NCBI GenBank assembly: GCA_938004025.1
Contig: CALKXC010000172.1
Coordinates: forward strand, 1 to 5,406
Reading direction: 5' to 3'
Length of the DNA stretch: 5,406 bases
DNA from: an uncultured Leucothrix sp.
GTDB taxonomy: Bacteria; Pseudomonadota; Gammaproteobacteria; Thiotrichales; Thiotrichaceae
Part shown: positions 1-4,986 of the stretch, piece by piece
How the letters are laid out: each line of letters opens with the position of its first letter
Position numbering within the stretch: the first letter of the stretch is position 1
Made by a program: the position numbers and the translations under genes
Notes under the pieces: generated by a model
What the model was told of the DNA's origin: nothing
Seen by the model: only the letters and a program-made list of their open reading frames with translations
Database searches by the model: none

Positions 1-1043
1 ACTAACCTTTCATTATCGAATCTCGGATTCCTAATGACGGTGACATCGCCTTGGGCTATTTGCTCAGGGCGGTTTTTCCTAACTACCTCCTCATTCTCAA
101 TGCTGGACACAGTAGAAAAATCAAATTCCTCTAGCTTCACAGGCTTACTGATTCCTTCATTAGAAACAATCCAAACAGCTATCCCCGCTAAAGCCAAACC
201 AATCATATCAATTAGTGTTAGCTGCTCGCCAAAGGCAAAATAAGCAATGATCATGGTTGCGGCAGGAGATAGGTACAGCAGTGAAGAAACTTTTGTCGCA
301 GACATCTTGCCCAACAAAACAAACATTAATCCATAGGCACCTAAAGAGATCACTAAGCCAAGATAGGTTATTGAGAAGATAAATGAGGGCACCCACTCCA
401 CTTCATACCCTTCAAAATAAGCGGCGGTGGGGATTAAATATAGCAATGCGCCCGTGCAGTGAATTAACAGCATCAGCAGTATTGGCATCTGTGCTTGATG
501 GTTAGTTTGCGCAGTCAATTCCATTCGACGGCAAATCAAACTTCCAAGGGTAATACCGAAGGTGGAGACGAGCAGTAAACTGTAAGCAAAAGGTGACCCG
601 CCTAATGAGAGTCGATCGCCGACAACAACTAAAACCGCTAATAGCCCTAAGACTAAACCTGTCCACTGTCTTAGACTAGTCGCTTCACCGGTGAGAGGGG
701 CAGAAATCACAGCGGTTAACATGGGTTGTAATGCTAAGACAAACGCTACCATTCCAACAGACACACCAAGGTCCATTGCCGATAGACTGGTTGAAAGGTA
801 AACCGCATGAGAGAGAATACCGACTAGAAGATGCCCTACAACAACAGGCCAACTCATCTTTCGCCAAGCTTTAAAGGCTGTCACAAGGACAAGCAGTACT
901 AACACTACTAACGCGTACCTCCAGGTTAATAAACTAAAGGTTCCTGCATAGCCTAAACCATATTTTGAACCTATCCAGCCTGAGCTCCAGAGGAAAACAA
1001 AAAATATGGAAAGAGGAGCTACTCCCAGCAAGATATGTCTCAT
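1..1043 (-). CDS. EamA/DMT-family permease, C-terminal end beyond left edge
   Basis: Inner-membrane transporter of the drug/metabolite superfamily; substrate not predictable. The frame is open for 347 codons from ATG 1043 to the window edge with no stop. About ten hydrophobic segments are visible (roughly residues 4-25, 36-58, 66-88, 93-115, 127-141, 150-170, 186-206, 219-243, 252-270, 276-294), the usual two five-helix EamA repeats. Family signatures are LWSSGWIGSKYGL near residue 18, TWRYAL near 40, LTGEATSLRQW near 117 closing repeat one, and FGEQLTLIDMIG near 271 closing repeat two. An AGGT lies 7 bases before the ATG. Odd: after the last helix a charged, hydrophilic tail of more than 50 residues (from about 295) continues off the window, whereas most EamA proteins end soon after helix 10. 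Family membership is secure. Amino-acid or metabolite export is a common role in the family but is not shown here. Confidence 0.93.
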   Translation of the reverse strand, partial: MRHILLGVAPLSIFFVFLWSSGWIGSKYGLGYAGTFSLLTWRYALVVLVLLVLVTAFKAWRKMSWPVVVGHLLVGILSHAVYLSTSLSAMDLGVSVGMVAFVLALQPMLTAVISAPLTGEATSLRQWTGLVLGLLAVLVVVGDRLSLGGSPFAYSLLLVSTFGITLGSLICRRMELTAQTNHQAQMPILLMLLIHCTGALLYLIPTAAYFEGYEVEWVPSFIFSITYLGLVISLGAYGLMFVLLGKMSATKVSSLLYLSPAATMIIAYFAFGEQLTLIDMIGLALAGIAVWIVSNEGISKPVKLEEFDFSTVSSIENEEVVRKNRPEQIAQGDVTVIRNPRFDNERL

Positions 1044-1062
1044 TATCAATACCTATCATCTC

Positions 1063-1092
1063 AATATACACATATATAGGACAATAGAACAA
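1063..1092 (-). promoter_or_regulatory. candidate sigma70 promoter of the permease gene
   Basis: Read on the minus strand, TTGTTC (1092-1087) is followed after 18 bases by TATATT (1068-1063), which matches the -10 consensus at five of six positions. The -35 is weak (three of six). It would start transcription about 12-15 bases before the AGGT/ATG region. The stretch is very AT-rich, so a chance match is quite possible. Confidence 0.3.
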
Positions 1093-1139
1093 TTTGAGGG
1101 AATTGCTTGGATTTAGGTTAAATTAACAATAATTGCTAA
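1088..1139. promoter_or_regulatory. repeated AACAAT / AATTGCT dyads, operator-like
   Basis: Two imperfect inverted repeats use the same half-sites. The first is AACAATT (1088-1094), six bases, then AATTGCT (1101-1107). The second is TTAACAAT (1123-1130), one base, then ATTGCTAA (1132-1139). The two AATTGCT copies are exactly 30 bases apart, about three helical turns, and a further ACAAT sits at 1081-1085. The cluster lies 45-96 bases upstream of the permease ATG and overlaps its candidate -35. This could be a regulator-binding region for the permease gene; no regulator gene is in the window. AT-rich composition makes some repetition expected. Confidence 0.35.
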
Positions 1140-1192
1140 CAAATAGATCTAAAAGATTAAAAATAATACAAAAAGAAAGGGCATTTCATCCA

Positions 1193-1606
1193 TTAATCGA
1201 CAACTTTGATGACTGAGTCATTCATTGAAGTATTTGACGGAATGCGACTAATTCGCGCAAGTGCTTCTTCTTTTTCGATCACTTCAGGGGGTTGGAAGTA
1301 TTGCTTACCAAACTCAGCATTGATATCAATAGGAGGGTCAAATGTTGGTGGTGGCTCGCCTTTATAAAAATAGGCGACTAAAAACCATATCAGCATTAAG
1401 ATGACAGGGGCTACCATCATAATCATAGCCAGCTCTTCACCAATGTAGTCAGTCAAAAGAAATCCGGTGCAGAATAGAATAAGCAGCAGAACCATGGATA
1501 GGCGGACCAGTATTTTTTTGATTTTTAGAGATGCATTATAATCACGCATATACATAGCGGTATCGTCTCTCGATGAACCCCGCCTATATGAATAATGTTG
1601 ACCCAT
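1193..1606 (-). CDS. small two-helix membrane protein, family not recognised
   Basis: Hypothetical protein of 137 residues. I do not recognise the family. The N-terminal 31 residues are polar and basic (RR at 8-9, KIKK at 28-31). Two hydrophobic helices follow, about residues 32-52 and 58-80, joined by a short acidic turn (TDYIGEE). Then comes a proline-rich linker (GEPPPTFDPPID, 83-94) and a charged C-terminal segment of about 43 residues. By the positive-inside rule both ends should be cytoplasmic, with a short periplasmic hairpin. The start at ATG 1606 is chosen over an in-frame TTG at 1642: the ATG has AGAGAGGGTAGGG just upstream, while the TTG has no ribosome site and lies only a few bases from the predicted transcription start. 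It is transcribed in the same direction as the NA37 gene but from its own promoter. No function is proposed. Confidence 0.8.
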   Translation of the reverse strand: MGQHYSYRRGSSRDDTAMYMRDYNASLKIKKILVRLSMVLLLILFCTGFLLTDYIGEELAMIMMVAPVILMLIWFLVAYFYKGEPPPTFDPPIDINAEFGKQYFQPPEVIEKEEALARISRIPSNTSMNDSVIKVVD

Positions 1607-1654
1607 TAAAGCCCTACCCTCTCTAATTACTGCCCTAAACAAACCGCTTAAAAC

Positions 1655-1683
1655 TTTATACTGAATTTACCCAACTGTTTCAA
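1655..1683 (-). promoter_or_regulatory. near-consensus sigma70 promoter of the small membrane protein gene
   Basis: On the minus strand TTGAAA (1683-1678) and TATAAA (1660-1655) are separated by exactly 17 bases; each hexamer is close to consensus. Predicted start near 1648, giving a leader of about 40 bases before ATG 1606. This is the strongest promoter match in the window and shows the gene need not depend on read-through from the NA37 gene. Confidence 0.7.
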
Positions 1684-1728
1684 GATTGTTCTGATCAGCG
1701 TGGGTTAATCAGTGTTGGCTAGTCAACG

Positions 1729-2736
1729 TTAACTCACTAAAATATCAATGACCGCTTGCAATCCATCATCAGTTTTCACAACGTCTACCGATGATATTTG
1801 AGTATTTCCGCCCGATAACGTGAGATTGATACCATCGGCAATCTTTGTACGCCTGATCACACTGCGCGTGTAACGCTTAAGTTCTTTGGTATCGATAGGC
1901 TTTTCATCTTCCAAATCTAGCCCTGTCGTACCGCGCACCTCTTTCATAATATCTTCAGCTTCATCCTCTTTAATATAAGCCTTCGACATTTCTTTTAGTT
2001 CGCCCAGAGACAAGCTTTCAGCCCCTGCCATTCCTTCTTCTATCTTCTGACCAAACTCAACTGCATCGGCAGGTGACTCGACCTTTCCCGATACGGCTTT
2101 GAGGAATTCGCCCGCTGCTTTTGCAGATACCCGCGGTGTTCCGGCAGGTACGGCGCTTAAGAAGGTCTCTAACCAATATTTGGTCTTCTTACTTAAGGAG
2201 TCGATGACGTGAACCGTTTCTCCACCGGATAAAATCAATGCACCTTTTTGTACTTTATCTAGAGAAATACCGATGCGCTCAACTAAGCTTAATGTTCCAT
2301 CTGACTCTTCAATGTCTAGGTAATTACTACGCCCTTCGATCTTAAAGCAGCCTAAAGCACGTTCCGAACCACTCGTAGAGAGCACGCCTTCAAACAGGAT
2401 CGTGATGAATTCTCCACCCACAATATTCGGATGCGTTGAAGCGGTATAAAGGTGTTTAGCAATGCTCTCAGTCGCGCTTTTAAACTGATCTTTATCGTTA
2501 AAAATAACGTTCGCATAATGGTGCACTGTGTTTAGCGCAAGATCAGATTCATGATGCAATTCATAGACTTGTGCATCATCAACCATTGGCTCCAAATAGC
2601 TTTTTATCAACAATTGATCAAGCGTGACAGGACGCTCTGCCTCATCAGGGGAGAACTGATAACCCTCTTCTCTGGCCTTGTTACCTATGCGATGAACGAT
2701 GACTTTACTGACGCTGGCGGTGCTGATATCAATCAT
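1729..2736 (-). CDS. nucleoid-associated protein, NA37 (YejK/NdpA) family
   Basis: A 335-residue soluble protein of the NA37 family, whose E. coli member YejK is found with the nucleoid and is about the same length. Features typical of the family are visible in order: an N-terminal HRIGNKAREEGYQFS segment (15-29), a YLEPM...YELHHESDLALNTV block (47-71), an IF...F.SATESIAKHLY block (78-97), HPNIVGGEFI (102-111), ALGCFKIEG (127-135), GISLDKVQKGALILS (156-170), and KYWLETFL (186-193). The second half is more variable, rich in charged helices, and ends in a short beta-like region (ADGINLTLSGG, 300-310). There is no membrane segment or signal peptide. AGGA lies 6 bases before ATG 2736, which supports this start. 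The gene is divergent from the enolase-superfamily gene across 143 bases. Its biochemical role is poorly known across the family; DNA association is the family's name-giving property, not something the sequence proves. No yejK symbol is given because similarity to that member looks distant. Confidence 0.85.
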   Translation of the reverse strand: MIDISTASVSKVIVHRIGNKAREEGYQFSPDEAERPVTLDQLLIKSYLEPMVDDAQVYELHHESDLALNTVHHYANVIFNDKDQFKSATESIAKHLYTASTHPNIVGGEFITILFEGVLSTSGSERALGCFKIEGRSNYLDIEESDGTLSLVERIGISLDKVQKGALILSGGETVHVIDSLSKKTKYWLETFLSAVPAGTPRVSAKAAGEFLKAVSGKVESPADAVEFGQKIEEGMAGAESLSLGELKEMSKAYIKEDEAEDIMKEVRGTTGLDLEDEKPIDTKELKRYTRSVIRRTKIADGINLTLSGGNTQISSVDVVKTDDGLQAVIDILVS

Positions 2737-2771
2737 TTGCTATCCTAGTATTCTGATGAAGCGGTGTTGAA

Positions 2772-2798
2772 ACTGCGTTATTTTAGCACTCACGCAGT
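2772..2798. promoter_or_regulatory. perfect 7-bp inverted repeat bracketing the NA37-gene -10 element
   Basis: ACTGCGT (2772-2778) and its exact reverse complement ACGCAGT (2792-2798) are separated by 13 bases, so the half-site centres are 20 bases apart, about two helical turns. The candidate extended -10 of the NA37 gene lies between the arms. The layout fits a dimeric repressor operator. It could alternatively be a weak hairpin or chance. Confidence 0.4.
2780..2788 (-). promoter_or_regulatory. candidate extended -10 promoter of the NA37 gene
   Basis: On the minus strand TGCTAAAAT (2788-2780) is an extended -10 with a hexamer matching five of six consensus bases. No good -35 is found at 16-18 bases, which extended -10 promoters tolerate. 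Predicted start near 2773, leaving a leader of about 36 bases with AGGA before the ATG. Confidence 0.4.
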
Positions 2799-2824
2799 GG
2801 AACTCGCAGACAAAAAGTAGGCAG

Positions 2825-2852
2825 TTGGCAGAAAAGCTGTTTTAATTAATTT
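2825..2852 (+). promoter_or_regulatory. weak candidate promoter of the enolase-superfamily gene
   Basis: TTGGCA (2825-2830), five of six to the -35 consensus, is followed after 16 bases by TAATTT (2847-2852), a poor -10. The only other likely -35 in the gap (TTGAAA at 2767) has no suitable -10. The surrounding TTAATTAA palindrome (2842-2849) is short and probably just AT-richness. Confidence 0.25.
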
Positions 2853-2879
2853 GAGATCGGTTGAGCGAATTTAATATCC

Positions 2880-3995
2880 ATGAAAATATCCCAAGTCCAT
2901 ACCCAATTATTCAACGTCCCACTGGCCGAAGTGCTGACCGACGCCAAGCACGGTGACCATACACATTTCGAACTAATAACAACCACCATTACCCTTGAAG
3001 ATGGCTCCAAGGGCACGGGCTATACTTACACTGGTGGCAAAGGCGGTCGGGCGATAAAAGCGATGATTGAGTACGATTTAACGCCGTTTCTCTTGGGTAA
3101 AGACGCGACACGTATTGAAGAGATTTACGATGCGATGCAATGGCATATTCATTACGTGGGTCGTGGTGGGATTGCTTCATTTGCGATCTCAGCGGTTGAT
3201 ATCGCACTATGGGATTTACGTGGCAAGCAGAACGGGCAAGCACTTTGGCAAATGGCGGGTGGCGCTTCAGATCGCTGTAAGGCTTACTGTGGTGGTATTG
3301 ATCTCAATTTTCCTTTACCCAAACTATTAAGCAGCATTCAATCCTATCTAGACAGAGGCTTTAATGGCGTCAAAATAAAAATAGGTCAGCCAACCCTAGC
3401 TGAAGACATTGAACGTATTAAGGCAGTACGCGAGTTAATCGGGCCTGACATTGCGTTTATGGTCGACGCGAATTACTCCATGAGTGTTGATCAAGCCATC
3501 GAAGCGGCTAATGCCTTTAAAACTTACGACATACTTTGGTTTGAAGAGCCCACCATTCCCGATAATTATCATGGTTATCAACGTATTGCTGATGCTACCG
3601 GCATGCCGCTAGCCATGGGTGAAAACCTCCATACCATTCATGAGTTTGAATATGCTTTTGCCGATGCAGGTTTGTCCTTCATTCAACCTGACGCTTCTAA
3701 CTGTGGCGGAATCACTGGATGGTTAGCAGTAGCGGAACTCTCTGCCCAGCACAACATTCCAGTATGCAGCCACGGTATGCAAGAGTTACATGTCAGCTTA
3801 GTTTCAGCGCGTGAAAATGCTGGGTGGATTGAGGTCCATAGCTTCCCGATTGATGAATACACTACTCGCCCATTAGTGGTTGAAAACCAGTTAGCAGTAG
3901 CACCTTCCACTTCTGGCATCGGTGTAGAGTTTGACTGGGACAAGCTCAACATTGCAAATGATGAAGGCCTGAACTCATCAACTCAAGCGAGCTAA
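2880..3995 (+). CDS. enolase-superfamily enzyme, mandelate racemase subgroup (acid-sugar dehydratase/racemase-like)
   Basis: Cytoplasmic Mg2+-dependent enzyme expected to abstract the proton alpha to a carboxylate and racemise or dehydrate a hydroxy acid; exact substrate unassigned. Its 371 residues form the usual N-terminal capping domain (about 1-120, with specificity loops near 18-30 and 48-58) and a TIM barrel. The visible catalytic set is K165-x-K167, metal ligands D196 (VDAN), E222 (FEEP) and E248 (GEN), the D271/H298 dyad (QPD and CSHG) and E318 (WIE). Each sits exactly one number above the residue described in Pseudomonas putida mandelate racemase (164, 166, 195, 221, 247, 270, 297, 317). 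By recall, blocks such as [11 protein letters not shown] and GQPTLAEDI resemble L-talarate/galactarate dehydratase more than mandelate racemase itself. The start at ATG 2880 is fixed by an in-frame stop 18 bases upstream, although no clear Shine-Dalgarno is present. Its stop overlaps the stop of the convergent dioxygenase gene. Confidence 0.92.
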   Translation: MKISQVHTQLFNVPLAEVLTDAKHGDHTHFELITTTITLEDGSKGTGYTYTGGKGGRAIKAMIEYDLTPFLLGKDATRIEEIYDAMQWHIHYVGRGGIASFAISAVDIALWDLRGKQNGQALWQMAGGASDRCKAYCGGIDLNFPLPKLLSSIQSYLDRGFNGVKIKIGQPTLAEDIERIKAVRELIGPDIAFMVDANYSMSVDQAIEAANAFKTYDILWFEEPTIPDNYHGYQRIADATGMPLAMGENLHTIHEFEYAFADAGLSFIQPDASNCGGITGWLAVAELSAQHNIPVCSHGMQELHVSLVSARENAGWIEVHSFPIDEYTTRPLVVENQLAVAPSTSGIGVEFDWDKLNIANDEGLNSSTQAS

Positions 3996-4885
3996 AAAGC
4001 CCTGTTTTCACCGTAAAGTGCTTTTTTTGACTTAATACCCGCCGCAAGTACTTTGGTTTGCTCCGTGCGTATTTCTTCATAAAGCGCTAGCGCCGCCGGA
4101 TCAAATAACCGTGTTGGCGCAGCAAAGTGGATAAAACTATCGCTGCGGTCAACACCCCGAGCGAGCATTGCGTATTCACGCTTTTGTGATTGCTGGCGAA
4201 CCTCGGTATTAATATAACGGATTGCAAAACCAATGCGTCGATCATCCGAGATATTGGGCCCTGAGCCATGGATGCATTGACCGTGATGCAGCGACATTTC
4301 ACCAGGCTGCAGCTCCACATGAGTTTTATCTTTTTCAGTCACCTCGACTGCTATTTCCTGCCCCCTCGACAATAAATTATTGTCAGCCATGGTATCAGTA
4401 TGAGGTTGCAGTGATTTTTTGTGGCTACCGCCCACCAAATCCATGCAACCAGAACTAACAGTTGATGGTGAGAGTGCGATCCACGCGGTGACTTGATCTG
4501 AAGTTTCCCCAAACCCCCAATAGGTTAAATCCTGATGCATCGTCACGATATGCTTTGAATGGGCTTCTTTGATAAAAAACTCTGCGCCCCAGATCATAAT
4601 ATTAGGGCCTAGAATGCCTTCTACTGCATCCAACACTTCAGGTGATAATGCCATCTTAGTTGCTAACGGCATGACTATTTCACTGTGTACACGCTTATAG
4701 TTTACAAGGGGGCGGCCTAGCTTTTCAGAGGTGCTCCAATCTTGTTCTATTTGCTCCAGCTCAGCGCGAAAGCTTGCCGCCTCTTCTGGAGAGAACACTG
4801 GCACTGGGAATAAATAACCCTCATCCCAATACTGAGTAATCTGAGAATCACTCAGAAAATTGCCATTTTTGTTATCCGATTGCAT
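3992..4885 (-). CDS. PhyH-type Fe(II)/2-oxoglutarate dioxygenase
   Basis: Cytoplasmic oxygenase of the phytanoyl-CoA dioxygenase (PhyH) family, 297 residues, expected to hydroxylate a small molecule while converting 2-oxoglutarate and O2 to succinate and CO2. The iron triad is visible: H117-Q-D119 in MHQDLTYWG, and H206 in IHGSGPN. R217 (DDRRIGF), 11 residues after the distal histidine, is the likely 2-oxoglutarate carboxylate anchor, as in human PHYH (H264/R275). Other family marks are TAWIALS (133-139), [12 protein letters not shown] (145-156) and [10 protein letters not shown] (193-202). The aspartate in the first motif argues against a SyrB2-type halogenase, in which it is Ala or Gly. There is no signal peptide. 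ATG 4885 is preceded by AAGGAG at 7 bases. The gene is convergent with the enolase-superfamily gene, with a 4-base overlap at the stops. The substrate is unknown; the family includes ectoine hydroxylases, phosphonate oxygenases and many uncharacterised members. Confidence 0.9.
   Translation of the reverse strand: MQSDNKNGNFLSDSQITQYWDEGYLFPVPVFSPEEAASFRAELEQIEQDWSTSEKLGRPLVNYKRVHSEIVMPLATKMALSPEVLDAVEGILGPNIMIWGAEFFIKEAHSKHIVTMHQDLTYWGFGETSDQVTAWIALSPSTVSSGCMDLVGGSHKKSLQPHTDTMADNNLLSRGQEIAVEVTEKDKTHVELQPGEMSLHHGQCIHGSGPNISDDRRIGFAIRYINTEVRQQSQKREYAMLARGVDRSDSFIHFAAPTRLFDPAALALYEEIRTEQTKVLAAGIKSKKALYGENRAF
3994..4028 (+). terminator. possible weak terminator at the convergent gene junction
   Basis: AAAAAGC (3994-4000) can pair with GCTTTTT (4020-4026), followed by the rest of a seven-T run ending at 4028. 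It starts at the enolase-gene stop and lies inside the 3' end of the dioxygenase gene. The stem has only two GC pairs and a 19-base loop, and the T run is also explained by lysine codons of the opposite gene, so this may be coincidental. Confidence 0.25.
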
Positions 4886-4892
4886 AAAGCAT

Positions 4893-4898
4893 CTCCTT
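4893..4898 (-). promoter_or_regulatory. strong ribosome binding site of the dioxygenase gene
   Basis: AAGGAG on the minus strand, 7 bases from ATG 4885. This is the best Shine-Dalgarno in the window and decides the dioxygenase start. Confidence 0.75.
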
Positions 4899-4906
4899 AC
4901 CGACTG

Positions 4907-4918
4907 AGAGATTTCTCT
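4907..4918. promoter_or_regulatory. 12-bp perfect dyad at the predicted dioxygenase transcription start
   Basis: On the plus strand AGAGA, TT, TCTCT is a perfect inverted repeat. It begins about where the candidate promoter would start transcription and ends just before the ribosome site. It could be an operator or a short leader feature. A 2-base loop makes an RNA hairpin unlikely without opening a stem pair. Confidence 0.3.
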
Positions 4919-4924
4919 ATCGTT

Positions 4925-4954
4925 AACATAGCAATCAAGTACTGGTGATTACAA
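4925..4954 (-). promoter_or_regulatory. candidate promoter of the dioxygenase gene
   Basis: On the minus strand TTGTAA (4954-4949), 18 bases, then TATGTT (4930-4925). Each hexamer matches four of six, and a TGC directly before the -10 gives an extended -10 element. Predicted start near 4918, for a leader of about 33 bases. It lies within the 101-base gap after the cyclase gene, so the dioxygenase can be transcribed on its own. Confidence 0.4.
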
Positions 4955-4971
4955 TAGCGGATGGCTAGTGC

Positions 4972-4981
4972 AATACGTATT
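4972..4981. repeat. 10-bp perfect palindrome AATACGTATT
   Basis: A perfect self-complementary 10-mer lying 5 bases past the cyclase stop and upstream of the dioxygenase promoter candidate. No T run follows in either direction, so it does not look like a terminator. It may be a protein-binding site or chance. Confidence 0.3.
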
Positions 4982-4986
4982 ACTGT

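Noticed and set aside
208..867. Minus-strand frames at 208-396 and 685-867 and a plus-strand frame at 34-243
   Set aside because: They are alternative frames of the permease gene, whose continuous open frame with ten hydrophobic segments explains the region.
1164..1188. GAAA-TTTC hairpin plus T run after the small membrane gene as a terminator
   Set aside because: Only four AT-dominated pairs, and the T-rich tail reflects the AT-rich gap; too weak to call.
1607..1642. TTG start giving a 12-residue longer membrane protein
   Set aside because: It has no ribosome site and lies within a few bases of the predicted transcription start, while ATG 1606 has a good upstream purine run.
1714..1727. 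GTTGGCTAGTCAAC imperfect palindrome after the NA37 gene as a terminator
   Set aside because: One mismatched pair, a stem too short for its loop, and no T run following in the direction of transcription.
2551..3952. Overlapping frames at 2551-2748, 2989-3243, 3115-3330 and 3683-3952
   Set aside because: Each lies in another frame within the NA37 or enolase-superfamily gene, with low-complexity or unnatural composition and no family motif.
4087..4458. Frames at 4087-4320 (minus) and 4222-4458 (plus)
   Set aside because: Shadows of the dioxygenase gene, whose catalytic motifs fall in the chosen frame.
3992..4885. Non-haem iron halogenase
   Set aside because: The metal motif is H-Q-D with the carboxylate present; halogenases of this fold carry Ala or Gly there.
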